A stretch of 64,000 nucleotides of DNA, taken from contig JABAKD010000005.1 of NCBI GenBank assembly GCA_012845835.1, forward strand, positions 9,288,823 to 9,352,822, given 5' to 3'. The notes under the pieces were generated by a model. The model was not told the origin of the DNA and did not search any database. It worked only from the letters and a program-made list of their open reading frames with translations. Each line of letters begins with the position of its first letter. Within the stretch, counting starts at the first letter, position 1. The stretch is from Undaria pinnatifida (Eukaryota > Sar > Phaeophyceae > Laminariales > Alariaceae). Of the stretch, positions 12,601 to 26,900 are shown one piece after another. Made by a program: the position numbers and the translations under genes.

Positions 12601-15600
12601 CTCGAAATAAAAACTAGTTTTTCGGTGGCATGGGTAGAGATCCTTATGAGAGGAGCCTTGAGAAAAAAAAACAAAAAAAAAGAGTCACCGTACGGAAGCA
12701 ATGCGCCATCTTTTTTCCGGGGCTTTTAACTCGGGGGGCTCTATACCTCTGTCCGAAAACCTGACATGGGGGGGGGGAGGGAGGGGAGTTCTACCCGATG
12801 GATAACCGCATGGCCAAGGTGTACCACGAAAATATTCCAAGAAAATAGTGAAAATTCCGACGATTTTTGGTCAAGAAACCCCCGTGATTCAGAAAGACGT
12901 TTCACTCCGAAGTTGATACCTTTATCGTAGCATGCGTCAGTAACCTTCCTTGCGGTCGGGGCGCGGCCGAAGCTTCTGAGGTTCCCAACACGAGGAAGCT
13001 CAGCAATCTCATCCGAAACGTGACTCCGAAGGCCTCTCAATTGCGCACTCCCGACCGACGCTTTCATGCGCTACAGTGCTCAGCCCCCGGCCGGAAACGC
13101 CGGGCCCATAAAGTGCAAACCCTACCCTCAATCGCGTAATCCGACCAACGCTTCCATGCGCTACAGTATTTAACAGTCCTGAGACAAAAAATACACTCGT
13201 AAAAAAAACGATCAGACTAACCGATAGTTTGTTTCCTCGCTTGAGGAGCTCAAACCCCCGGCCGGAAACGCCGGACTCATAAAAGTGCAAACCCTACCGC
13301 GGGATGACTCAAGAGCGCAGACGCGGGGGGCTACGTTTTAGAGGCAGCACGTTTCGTCTGAAAAGGTTTCTGACTGACGGAGCTCCTTAACCGGGAATCG
13401 TCGGGAATATCTAGCAATTTCTCGTCGTGTACCTCGGCCATGGGGGTTTTTCGTCCGGTCTCTATCAGTTTTATTTTTCTCCAAACCGGTTTTTGTAGGA
13501 GAGGTCTTAAGCTCCCAAAATTGAGGGGTAGTATTAAGAAAAAAAAGTGGTGCACCTCTTTCGTAGCTAGCGTCTGCACCTCTCCTGTAGTATGTGTCTC
13601 GGACGGGTCAAAGCAGGGCCCAAATCGCAGGGGTTAGGGTTTTACCGTTGTGATGAGGGAAAACGGCAACCTCGCGATCCAGCAATAACGATGGCGCGAG
13701 CTCGTCAGTCACGCGGCGAGAGGGCTTGTCCTGGGTCCTCGCGGAAGATGGGGAAGATTACGCTGGCAAGATGTGGTGAACGGTTTCGAGTGCCGCCCTG
13801 CGATTGCGGTTCTTGTTTTAACGAGCAACTTGGAGTAGTTGCACATAATAAGAGGTTGGGTCTATGTTTTGTTTGACTCTCTTTCCTGCTCCTACAAATG
13901 TTCTCACGTGGTCATGTGAGTTTGTCCCCAAACCCGGGTGTGCGGTTCTAAGACAGTAAAGATAAACATCACGAACACGGAATGTATTTTGCTGGTCCCC
14001 TTGACTATCACCAGGGTGCGACAGCGCGTGCTGGAGAAGACGCAACTGTGGGGGCCCACCTTCAGTCTCTCCCGCCAGTTCGAATTCCACGACCCAAGGA
14101 ACAGGTGCGGCGCGCAAACCCTTTTTGCACACGAGCCCAGCAGGTGCATCGTTGATAAAAATATCATTCTTGGTCTGTTAACGTAGTTGGAATGAGCTTG
14201 TTGGGTGCCATTTGCTATTTCTTTAGTTTTTTACTGCTTGTAACAGTAGAGTTTCCCACTTATTCGCAAAATTGGTTGGCGCCCACAGGCTGTGTACGAG
14301 GCGAACGGAATTATCCTTGCATTGGTTGAATAAATTTGGTTGGGCTACGGTTACGGTTAGATATCATTTAATGTGTACGTTAACTATTTTCTCGAGTAAG
14401 TGATGAGGTACTCTCGCTTGTATTTTTTTTTGTGTGTGTGTTTTTTCGAAAACTCTCCTAATGGATTCCCAACCATGTCGGCGTTTAGATTTTCGGCTAA
14501 TCGTGTGCTCTATAAACCATTGCGTTCATTAAAAGTTGACCAAATAAAACCAACAATCCCGTCCCTCTAGAAATTACCAGCTAAACAAAACACTTTTATC
14601 CCTCTACAGCCCTAGCCTTAGTCAACCCTTACTTTCCTTCTATTGTCCATGTGTGTGCATCCAACTGCAACCGGAACGGTGACTAACTGCTACTTTTTTT
14701 CTTCTCGGCGATGATGGAGCAGCTCGGTGTTTATACTTCCCTCTGCATAGCCCTTACATTCCTAAAACTAACCATTCATGCATGCTAAGACAGAGGTGTC
14801 ACTTTCAGGGTGAAACGCTTTCCTGAAAGAGGGAGGGGGGCGCTCCTTAGCTCCCAAAATCGTCGTTAAAAAAATCGTGTTTTTTTTGTTCGGAATAGTT
14901 TTCGTTGTCGTATTCCTCGTGTTTTTTTTGTTCGAAATAGTTTTCGTTGTCGTATCCCTTGGCCATGGAGTTATTCATTGCGGCAGCACATTTATTCTCC
15001 ACCCCCGAATCGGAGTTTGGGCGAGGATACATGTAGGTCTTGAGCTACGCAAAGGCGAGGAGGTGATCGGACAAACAAAAAAAATGGTGCGTCTCCGCCG
15101 CAGCATGCGTAACGCGTGCTACGATAGAGGTATACCTTTTTTTGGCGAACTTTTTTCTGAATGACGGGGCTCCTTAACCCGAAATCGTCGGAAATTTCAT
15201 CACTTTTTGTTTTGCATGATTTTCTCGTTGTGTACCTAGCTTGGCGATGGGATTTTTCATCCGGTCTATCTAGCGGTTTTATTTTTCTCCAAAATCTGTT
15301 TTTGGGGAGAGGTCTTAAGCTCCCAAATTGAGGAGTAGAATTAGAAAAAAAAAAAGTGGAGAACCTCTACCGTAGCAAGCATCCCGCCTCAACTAACAAA
15401 TAAGCTCAACCCTTCACGAGTAAAAAACGAAAAATAACCAGTTGACTTAATTTATTTTGTTCGACATTTTTTCCATACCCCTTAGCTCAACTTACCAGTT
15501 TCCATATGTTCCATCTGTCTGCAAAGGGGGATGGTGACGGTAGAAGATTTTTCTTCGGTGATGGAGCAGCTCGGTGTTTACCTCTCCGGACAGGAAACAG

Positions 15601-17935
15601 ACCACATCAGACGCCTCTTCGACAGGTACTATTACTGCTAAACGTTATTTTCGTCCGCGTTTGCATATCGCCGAATCATGGCTTGCTTGCTTCTCTGGTT
15701 TTTGTGTTCGCGATCCGCGTTGTATGTAGAGAGTGATCAAAAGCATCTCTTTGACACAAAAACTTTAAAAAGCCAATTTCTCAACCCTCAAACTTTAGTC
15801 TATATTATTCCAAGCGTCTTGTCCTTTATAAAGAAAGCGACAACACTTCAAGAAAAAAAAAATTACCAGTTGAGTCATCCCGCGCTATATAGAGGTGCAG
15901 CAGATTCTAAGAAATTTTCTCACAAGGAGCTCACTATTGTTTTTCACCCGACGCAACACAACTTCAAATAGACATTCGTTCGCGCGCAACCCTGACCAGC
16001 ATTTGTATGTGCTGGACCAGTCCTGAATAAAACACATATGCTCGGTAATATTATCATACTAACCGATGCTTCCCACGCTTGAGGAGCTCAACCGGTAAGG
16101 TATACCGTTTCTTGGCTCAAAAAGTACCACTTTTACCGTGGCAAAAGAGCCTTCACACGGTAGGGGTGCAGCAGCATAAGTCCCTGAGCTCCTCACACGA
16201 GGAAACTCAATATCTCACCCGATACTGCATGACTTCGAAGGCATTCGTTCGCACAACCCAACCAAGCTTTTACGCCTTAGTTCCTAAAACAATATATATA
16301 TATGCACTCGTGAAATTTCTTCATCAATGACTAACCGCTAGTTCCTCACTACTCAATCGGACACAAGTACATTTGTCAATCCAACAACGGCAACCCCCTA
16401 GCGTGGGACGACTCTCATGACCTTGTTGATGATTCCAGGCTATTGACAGAGGTTTAGACGGAATACAAGAGCATGGCCTCGTTTGTGCTGAAAATAGTGT
16501 AGGACACGCCCTGCCTTGCATAATAATTCCAGCCTGGTCGCAAAATAAGAGATTCTTAACTGGCGTCGCGAACTGTACCAGGAGCACCGTGCTACAGAGT
16601 TGGCCCCTTTATAACTGACCACTAGTAGTCTGTAAAAATAAGCCACGTTTATGAAGGATTATCATTGTAGTTGGGAAAAATAGCATATTTTGACCCAGAC
16701 TGGTACAATGTTCTTGGTGCACCAAATGTTTCGATTTTGGGTGGGATCACTTTTACAGTAGTATTTTGCGAAGGATAGCGTCTGGCAGAGGTGATCTCGC
16801 GAAGAACGAGGTTTTCTCGGAAGCGATGAACGTGCCTACGTTGTTGTTGTTGTTGTTGTTGTCGTTGTTCTCATACTAGCGAGTTTCTAATATATTGTCC
16901 AATTTTTGGATCATAGCTCTCGGAAGTTTGCGGCGTTGCGTGGACCAATCCTGCAGGAGCGAACAGTCTCCCATTTACCATTGCCAATAAAAGTATCCCA
17001 TGATAATAAAAACCCAAGATGTTTGTTTTTCTTAGAAGCTAAAAATATATTTAAAGCTGAAACACTGTTCTCGGTCTGAAACTATCTATCAATTCATTAT
17101 CGGCATAATCTAGTCCGCGCTCACGACATAATATGTGGTACAGTACAGAAACTCCCCTCTACTATGCTGGTACGTGCAAGCTGAAAAAATCGCACTATAG
17201 CGGCAATCAGAGTCACTCCGCCCACGTCCACTGCTGGTTGTTCCCATCTGTGCCAAGCGATTTCACAGGCGCTAGAGTGGGAAGCAGGCACTGCTCAACC
17301 GGCACTATAGCGGCAACTGGCACTGCTCTACTCGTTGTTCCCATCTGTGCCAAGCGATTTCACAGGCACTATAGCGGGAAACCGGCATTAATCAAACGGC
17401 ACTATAGAGGGACCACTGCTACTACTACTGTACCTCGAATGCGAAGACCCAACCTTTCTTTGCTTTATCTTCTCTAAACCTTGGCGCACAATCGGCTGAC
17501 CAATCAGGTACGGGGACGGAGCGATTGACTACACTGATTTCTGCCAAAGCATAATGTTCGATCGCCAGGAAATGGAAGCGCTGGCGGGAAAAATCAACTC
17601 CCGCTTTGCAGAACTCAGGTGGGCTTTGTCGCGCTTTGAACGCTCGGTGTTGACAGCGTTTCTGTCCGTAGCTGGTTAGGTCCATCGACGTTGATAAGGT
17701 TGGCTTGTGTGATTTACCAGCAGAGCTTTTTCACACACTGGAGAAACGGTTAACGCGCGGCGTGCACGAGACGAAGTTTTTTTCTTCTATCCCCGAGCTC
17801 GTTGTTTTGAGTGTGTTTGGGGTAAGGCTTGCATGAATCAAAGCTTGTGTCAATCAATCATCTCGTTTGCCCGTGTAGTTGGTTGGTTCGTCGGCGTTGA
17901 TTGGCTTGTGTTGGTTTAATTGGCTGACTGGCTAA

Positions 17936-17989
<54 letters not shown>

Positions 17990-20900
17990 CCACCCCCCCC
18001 CCCCCCATTTACGGCATGCTCCTCGCCTCATGCTTTTGGTGCTCGAGGGCACCTTGTCCCTTAGTCGATACCATAGTTGACGGCCAGCGCTGCGTCGTAT
18101 GATACGAACAGTTAGTTCAGGGCTTTATTTCCACGGGTCATGATCAAACTCTCGCGGGTCGAGTCGGGTAGGGACAGGTCAGGAGATATTTCGGACTCTC
18201 ACGGATCGGAACGGGTCGGGCCAGGGGGCTTTCAAAATCTCCCGGGTCGGTTCGGGTCATCCTGTCCCGGCCCGACCCCTAGGGAGGTGACCCAACCCGC
18301 GAAAACCCCTGCCATTTTTCAGGGCTTTTCACGGGTCATGATTTTACCCACGGATCATGTCAGAAGGTTATCAAAACCTCGCGGGTCGTGTGGGGTAGGG
18401 TCAAGAGATGTTTGATACCAGGTACATCACGGGACGGGTCGGGTCGGGAAAGAAGGAATTGAAATCTCGCGGGTCGGGACGTGTTTACCCCGACTCGGCC
18501 TGACCCGTGAAAAGCTTCGCTGTTTTTCTTCTACCTTCCTGTGAAGGGTTTATGGATGTGATTCAACGCTGAAGCTCATGCTGCAATAGTAAAGGTGACC
18601 CGAACGAGTTGTCCCACGGTAGAGGGTTTTGCACACTTTTTGGAGGCCTTGACATTTCTGGCCGGTTGAGTTTCCTCTCCTCCAAGTGTGGAGCTATCAT
18701 CATCATCGGTGAGTATGATACTTTTACGAAAAGGAGGATCGTGTTGGTCGGGTTGAGCGAGCGAATGTCTTCGAAGCTATTATGTCTCGGTTAATTTTGT
18801 TTTAGCTCTCCTCACGTTAGGAGCTCAGAAAGTTCTTAGAATTTGCTGCACCCCTAGCGCGGGATGGCTCAGATAATTCTCAGAATCTGCTGCACCCCTA
18901 GTGCGGGATGACTCAGAAATTTCTTAGAATCTGCTGCACCCCTAGCGCGGGATGGCTCAGAGAATTATCCAAAATCTGCTGCACCCCTAGCGCGGGATGA
19001 CTCAGAAAATTTTCAGAATCTGCTGCACCCCTAGCGTGGGATGGCTCAAAAATTTCTTAGAATCTGCTGCACCCCTAGCGTGGGATGGCTCAGAAAATTA
19101 TCAGAATCTGCTGCACCCCTAGCGTGGGATGGCTCAGAAATTTCTTAGAATATGCTGCACCCCTAGCGTGGGATGGTTCAGAAAGTTCTCAGAATCTGCT
19201 GCATCCCTAGCGTGGGATGGCTCAGAAAAATTTTAGAACCTGCTGCACCCCTAGCGTGGGATGGCTCAGAAAGTTTTTAGAACCTGCTGCACCCCTCGCG
19301 TGGGGTGGCTCGAACCCGTAACCTTAACCTTGACCCTAACCTCAACCCCAACTGAACGCAACAATGTGTAAGGCTAGTGCTCTTCGCGTCGTACACAGGC
19401 GCGAGTAGTGAGACGTATGCACCAGTATGGACCTGGCACATCGTAGGCTGACTCCCGATTTCACTTTTTATATTTTTCTGGCGGAGGCATGAATTGCGTC
19501 AGCTGTGATATATGCGTGTACCACCTGTGATTTGTTTGTGATTTTTCTCTGGGGTATTCCTTAGCTCCAGAGTGACTGGAGCCTGTCCTGTGACCACGGA
19601 CTTGATTTTGCGAGTTAATGTGAGAACAACGACAACAACAACAGCGCGCGCCAGCGATGGTGCCGTCCGTATAAGTGGCCCATATTACTGATGACCTACA
19701 TGCCGTTGTCGAACGACAAGATAAGAACAACACTCGATAACGATAACCTTTAGCTCAAACACCGGGAACGATAAACAGGCGCAGGGGCGTTGACATTCGA
19801 TCGGCGTTCGACATGTACGACCTCAGCAAGACCGGCTTCGTCAGCCGGAGAGATTTTCGAGAGGCCATGAGGAAGCTAAAGGTACGAACACACATCACCA
19901 CGTTGAGAAAAAAGTGAAACGCCGAAACCCACGGTACTGGGCGGGGGCAGGCACGAGGTATCCCTTTTTTTTTCCTCTACCGAGGATAGGTCACCGCCGC
20001 GTGTTGGACAGTAAGATCTCACTCAAAATATATATACACTTGGAAGTATACCCGACGCGTGCTACGATATAGGTGTCACTTTTCGCCTGCAATGGTTTCT
20101 GCATGACCGGGCTCGGAAATACGCCATTCCAGACCAAAAAAAACGTACAAGTACGCCATTTTTTTTTTGTGCATGCTTCTCGTTGTCTACAGAGTACTTA
20201 GGCCAGAGGTTTTTTTTATCTGGTTGGCAGCAGCAGTTTTATTTTTTCTCCAAATAAATCTGTTTTTTTATGGGAGAGGTCTGAAGCTCTCCCAAAACTG
20301 AGGAAACAAACCTCCAGAAAAAAAATGGTGCACCTCTATCGTAGAACGCGTCACCCCTATACTAATTCCAAGTAATTTTTACAGCTGTAAAAGCATTAAC
20401 CCCTTTACAACTGGAAACCCGTTTTTGGGGAAAAAATACTTGGATTTAGTATAGGGAGGGGTTTGGGGGCTCTAAAGGGGTCAAGGTCGTCGGCACAACC
20501 ATGCCAAACTATTCTTCGGTGGTGTATATATTGCGAAACCGGAACGCATAGAGATAGCTATCCCGTCGCGCGAGTGTGGCTCTGAGCTACTGAAAAAGGA
20601 AGCCTTACGGTAAGCAGTGGGGCGCCCCAATAAGGCGGTCTGAGTAGTGCGGTATCCCGGTACAAGGCGGTCAAAATCGCTTTAGGTTCCACTGGGGAAA
20701 ATCAAGTGCACTCGTATTAACCTGGAATGAATAAGGCGGCTTCCCTCTATAAGGCGGTCGCATTGCTATCGCACACCACCGCTTTACACCTTACTGTAAA
20801 CGCATGCTATGATAGGAGTACAGTGGGGGTTCCTCGATAAGGCGGTCTGAGTAACGCGGTATCCCGATATAAAGCGGCCAAAATCGCTTGGCACGACTGG

Positions 20901-23900
20901 GGAACTGCATTCATAACCTGGAATGAATAAGGCGGTTTCCCTATATAACGCGGTCATAGTGCCCTGACACACCACCGCCTTACTGGGCGACCCCTCTACA
21001 AGGCGTTCATAGTGCCCTGGCACACCACCGCCTTACTGGGTGACCCTTATATAGTGCTGCTGTGCCCACAAGCGACCCCCCCCAAACCGCACTAGTCCGT
21101 CTGACGAGCGGTTTTTGGAAGGATGCAGTTCACCCTTCATGCAACTCGCCGAACACGTCACGGCGCTTCGCGCTTGGTGCAAGCAATGTCTGCCTGGTTG
21201 GTGAAACCCCGACGTGCTCCATCCCAGCGTTGTAGGGGTGCGAGGGTCAATGGTCCTGCGACTACGGCCATGCATAAATATCGAGTACACCCCAACCCGC
21301 GCCCCCGCCCAACCGCACTAACTAATGTATCGCGTTCAGAATAGCCTACATTTGGTCGAATATTGGTGCGGACGGTAGTGCTGGCTATACCGGAAGCCAA
21401 CACGGGTGTCAGACAACACCCCCCCTACGGCAATGATTTTTATCGAAACATTTTTCTCCATAACATGGCAAGAGCGGTGCTCTCAAGACGATAAAGGTAT
21501 ACCTTTTTGTGGCTGAAACGTCGTCTGAACGACGGGGAGATCCTTAACCCGGAAAAATCGCGAAAAACAACAAAATCTCACTTCGTTTTTTTTTTGTTTT
21601 TGTGCAACCTGCTTCGCTTGTACAGTACGCCTATTCCATGCGTGGAACGATAGCGCACCGGTTAAAACTTTAAGCTTTTCTCGAAAATCAATCAGCTCTT
21701 TTAGGGTGAGGCACAGAGGTCCGACCGCGCGTGCTGCGTGCGATGGAGAGATATTAATAGCACCGTTAGACTTTTGCGTTTCTGAAATTTCGGGGGTTCT
21801 TAACGCCAAGCCGCCGGAATGTCATCGCTTTTTTTCAAATAAATCCGTTTCTTTCTTTCTTTTTTTTGGTGTATAGACCTCGCTAGATCATGTGTTTGTT
21901 CTCGTCGGGGCTCACCTTCAGTTTGCTCAAAATCAGTTCTTGCCTCAGAAAAAGAAAAAAGAGCTCCCCAAGCGAGGAGCCTCAGAAGGCAAAAAATATA
22001 CCAGGTATATATCTACACCGTAACAGGCGGTATAACAAGGGGCGGGGGGGGGGCGGGTGAGTGCGTGCGTGCGGCGTTTGTGCTTTCCGCGCGCGTTGAC
22101 CCATGCTGCGGAGTGTACTCCCACGCGGCCATGTAGGGGTGCAGCAGATTCTAAGAAATTTTCCGAGCTCCTAACACGAGAAGCCGGCTCAACATCTCAC
22201 CCGAAAAAAAAAACTTTCGAAGAGATTTCGTTCGCGCGAAACCCGACCAACAAAAACACTTCGATGCGCTGGTGGTCCTCGAAAAAACAAGACCTACTCG
22301 AAAACAAGTATCATCGTCGTCGATAGATAGATGTATCTCCATGCTTAAGAAGCTCACCCAGGTCAGAAAGTTTAGCCGAAAAAAGTGCAGCTCCTACCGT
22401 ACGGGTGCACCATTTTTGTTTTCTGGGGGAGTCGCTCTACGGTAGCCCCCCCCCCCCGACTTTTCTTCAACCTGCCCCCGGCCAAATCTCCTGAAGTACA
22501 ATGCCCCCTTTGCCACTCCGACGTCATTGTTGGATAGTCCTTTGCAAAAAAGAAAATGTGTGTGGCGGTATCTTTCTTCCATAGCGCCCTTCCTCGTGTC
22601 GAGCAGCCATGAAATGTTCGGTAAAGGAAATCGCTGGTTTTCGGGGGTGGGGTGGGGGGGGGGCTATCGTAGAATCAGTCGGCTCCTATTCTATTGAGGA
22701 TTTCTTCTACAAAAAAATAAAACTGATTTGGCGTAAGCCAAAAGTGCAACCCGATGCCCAGGCCCATGGCCTAAGGGAAAAAAAAACATTTTTTTTTCTG
22801 CAGAAACAAGAATGATGTTTCCGGCGGTTTGGGGGGTTAAGACGCAGGACTCCGGAAATTTTCGCACGCAACTAACCCCACACCAACTTGAGTCCAGGTA
22901 TAAGCCACTTTTCCCAAATATACCAAATATAATCCGGAGTAAACGTGGCTTCGTATTTGCGCCCAGACTGGCACCTATCATACCCAGGTAGATACTTAGA
23001 AAATATTGTAGCCGGCAAGCTTACTGTTAGAATATATAGCAAGCCACCACCACCACCGCAGCCCTAGAAATGACGCGTGACATCTTGACGTGTGATGTTT
23101 ACACCACAATACCATAAGCTTTGGTACTGTTTTTTGGGTAAAATTATTTTTTTGCTCCTCAGCCCTTTATCGTCGGAATCATGCCGTTCTTGTTTTCTTC
23201 AATGTTACTCTTGGTATCGTGGTATGGGGTCACGCCGTGGGATTTGTTCATGCGGGGTTGCACCACAGTTCCTTAAACGAGGAGATGAGAGGGTTTTTTT
23301 TTTAACAGGGCCTTTTCACGGGTTGGAGAGCTGGTCACGGGTCGGGCCGGGTCGGATCAGAGTGGCCCGGCCCGACTGGTGAGATTTCGAACACCACCTC
23401 CCGACCCAACCCGTTCCATCCCGTGATATTTCGAACACCACCTCCCGACCCGACCCGTTCCATCCCGTGATATTTCGAACACCACCTCCCGACCCGACCC
23501 GTTCCCGTTCCATCCCGTGAGATTTCGAACACAACCCCTTGATCCGACCCGAATCGGCCCGCGAGATTTTGGAAGAATCCTGTCACGACGCGCGGGTCAG
23601 GTCATGACCCGTGACAAGCGCTGGCAAATTAGGTACACCCCTTTACAGCAGCATGCCTCTCTTGCGGTTCTCGTGTAATTCTCGCCCACCACCGCTCTCG
23701 TGTCCATTGTCCACCCTCGTGCCGTTTGTCAAGGTGCCGGTAACGGAACACCAGCTGCAGTCCCTCTGCTCGCGGTTCGGACAGCTGGGGGACCCCGACA
23801 GCATTAGCTACGAGGATCTCTTCTTTTTCGTGCATTCAGCCACGCCAGAGCTCAACACCACAAGGTAAAATGAACGAACTCCTCAAGGGTATGCTTTTTC

Positions 23901-26900
23901 TTTTATCACATGGCAAACAGCGTTAGCCACAAATGTTTCTTCTTTTTTTGCGCGATCAGCCATGCCAGAGCTCAACACCACAAGGTAGAACGAATGAAGT
24001 CTAGAAAAAGAGCATGCTTCTCTAAGGTAAATGAATGATTTCCTAAAAAAGGGCATGTTTTTTCTTAATCGCATGGCAAACAAACGGCGTTAGCCACGAA
24101 CGTCGCTTCCTTTTTCGTGTAGTCAGTCGTGCCCAGAGCTTTCCGCGACAAGGCAAATACCAAGGATATACCCTGCTTATCACATGGAAACCCTACCAAT
24201 ACCGTCACCAAGGAAAACCTCGGCGCGAGATACGATGGGGTGCGCACCCGATATTTTTGCGGATCCTCCTTGGAGGAGCTCTATACTTCAACAAAAAAAT
24301 GACGAGCACAAAAAGCTGAAAAGCGGGAATGCTGGACCCAATGCCCGATAAAAATGAAGGCAGGTACCGAGGGAGGGCGAAGGGATCATACCTGTGACCA
24401 CGGCTTGTCCAGGAGGTCGCTTGCTGAGGGGGAGACCTCTTACGAGTTGAGCCGGAGAGCTAACATGACGACTAAAACAAGAAAAAAAAAAACTGCTTCA
24501 AGAAAAAAAAAGAGCTGGCTTCAAGGAAGGCTGCACGCTCGCTCTTTGAAGAATCCCAAGGCCTATGCACGCAAGGCACAAAACGAAAAAATTCTCAAAA
24601 CGAAAAATTTCTCCCACTGTATGTAGTGGTCGCACTTCATGGGCCAAACGTTTCTGACTGGTTGAGCTCGCTCAAGAGAGGAACCACCGGTTACTGTATG
24701 ATGCTTCTATGAGCATTTCAGTTTTAGTGTAGGGCTAGGGCGTAGAATTTTCGGTCGGGTTGCGCGAACGAGTCTGTCTCCAAAGTAACGTTTCGGATGG
24801 TGAGATCTTGAGCTCCCCATGTTAGGAGCTTAGAAACTTCTTAGAATCTGCTGCACCCCCTATTTTTTTTTCACACTCATCTACTTTCCAGCTTCTGGAT
24901 TAAAACCGTTGTCACAGGTGTCGTCCCTTATCCCCCCCGGTTCTTGCCTTCAATTTTTATCGTGCATAGGGTTCAGCAAAACCCACTGCTCGTCGATTTT
25001 TCATCGAGTGTCGTGGGGTGACTCATCAGTGAGATTCCAGGTAGTTTTGGGTAGTTCCTCGGTTAGAGAGCATCCCCATCGTAGCACTCATCGCCTTTCT
25101 TGCCACATCACGAACCCACCAACGTGGCCTGTTACCGTAATTTGAGGGAATTGATCCGTCTGCGCTTCAACTTTTCCGCACTGCTCTCGTTTCGGCAAGG
25201 ACACCCGGGCGTTTCAATGACTTGATTGCTACCGTAGTGGCCCCTCTATAGTGCCAGTCGAGTAGTGCCGGCTGCCCACAATAGTGACCGTTGAGTAGTG
25301 CCGAATGCTCTCAATAGTGCAGTTTGATTAGTGCTGGTTACCCGCAACAGTGCCTGTGAAATGACACATACGGGTACCAATAGTAGTGACGGTATGAGGA
25401 GTAGTGCCGGTAGCCGCTATAGTGCCGGTATTTCCCTCTATAGTGCACATACCGGCACTGTAGAGGGACCACTACTGTACGAAGTATTTCCGGTTGGCAC
25501 ACACCGGCAATATAGAGGGACCACTACTCTGCATGATACGATACTCTCACATTACTAATAGTTCATTTCCCTGGAAGCAAGCCCGTCCGTGGTCGCAAGA
25601 AAAAATATTGACAAAAATAAAAACACGATGGCAGCCGGGGGTCTCCCCGTTGCCGGTACAGTGCCCGAGAACTCGCTCGGTACCACTGGAACCCGGTATA
25701 CTTCTCTAGCAGCATTAGTGTTCTTATGTTATATAGGATTTAGTGGGCTATTACTCCGTTTGACCACTTGCAAAAGGTTAACCAATAGCTTACCCAAACT
25801 AAGTCTTACAATATACCCACTAGTAGTGCCGATGTGCCCGGTATACTGCCGTATTGTTGGCTGCCTCATATCAGCACTAACGGGAGACCACCACTACTGC
25901 TGTATGTGGAAGTCTCTGATGCACGGCCCTGGGCGCTCCATGTGTGTGTGTGTTCTTCACATTAAACCGTTCTTCTACTCGTCGACATCCAGCACACCCA
26001 GTGTCCGTACTGATTCTTCACCCTAGAAAGATCAGCTCTGTGGTCACAAGCTACGACACAGAGATAATGCATCGTAATGCATTCGACAACGCAATGTCAT
26101 GCCCTAGTACTGGGTACGACAGGCACAACATACATACGTCAGCGACAGAAATACATTGGAAGAGAGAAATACGAAATAAACAAAAACAAAAACAAAAACA
26201 AAAAACAAAAACAAAATAAGAAAACAAATAAAAACAAAGATAAAAATAAATCAAAAAATGAAACAAACAAAATGAAGGGGAAATCGAAGAAACAACCCAA
26301 CCGGAAAGGAGAGCCAAAGCTCGGAAAAGAAACATACCAGGTAATAAAATGAAATAAAATAAAGTAAAGCAAAACCAAAATAAGATAATCCAAACACGAG
26401 CCAAAAACCTGGACACGGAAGGAGGGAACAAAGGGGAAAAAAATACCCCAGAAAAAGACGAAAAGTGCTATGTACCTACTAGTCGGCCTGGTACCTTGCT
26501 ACCCTGTCTGCCATCTCCTTCCTGCCTTCGTCCACCGCGGTCTCCCTTCTATTCCTCCTGTTGCCCCCCCTGCCCCCATTCCCTTGGACGGCTTTCCTTC
26601 TACTCCTCCTGTTTCCCCCCCTCCCCCCTTTGTGTTCTTCTCATTAAACCAAAATACCTGAGCAAAAAACTTGGTATCCAGCTGCACTAAATCTCGTGTT
26701 GCCGGGCCGTCGAGTTTCCTGCAGGCCAATGAAGTCACAGCCGAGTTGCTGGCCTTTCGCCAGTACACGCTCGTCATGCCCATACCCGTTCTTCCCCTTT
26801 ACGGCCAGGGTACGCACGTTGTAGGTCGCTACCGCCACAAGTGCCGCCTTCCGTCTCTTACGAGTCTCGCGTGCTGCTTTCTCAGCCAGCCGACGAGAGG

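Noticed and set aside
19312..19352. Telomere-like CCGTAACCTTAACC... CCCTAACC text
   Set aside because: Only one or two true CCCTAA units, the rest irregular; too short for an interstitial telomere.
26051..26431. Frames rich in Phe/Tyr/Leu or Lys/Asn, suggesting membrane proteins
   Set aside because: They arise from the A-rich low-complexity tract and have no splice or homology support.
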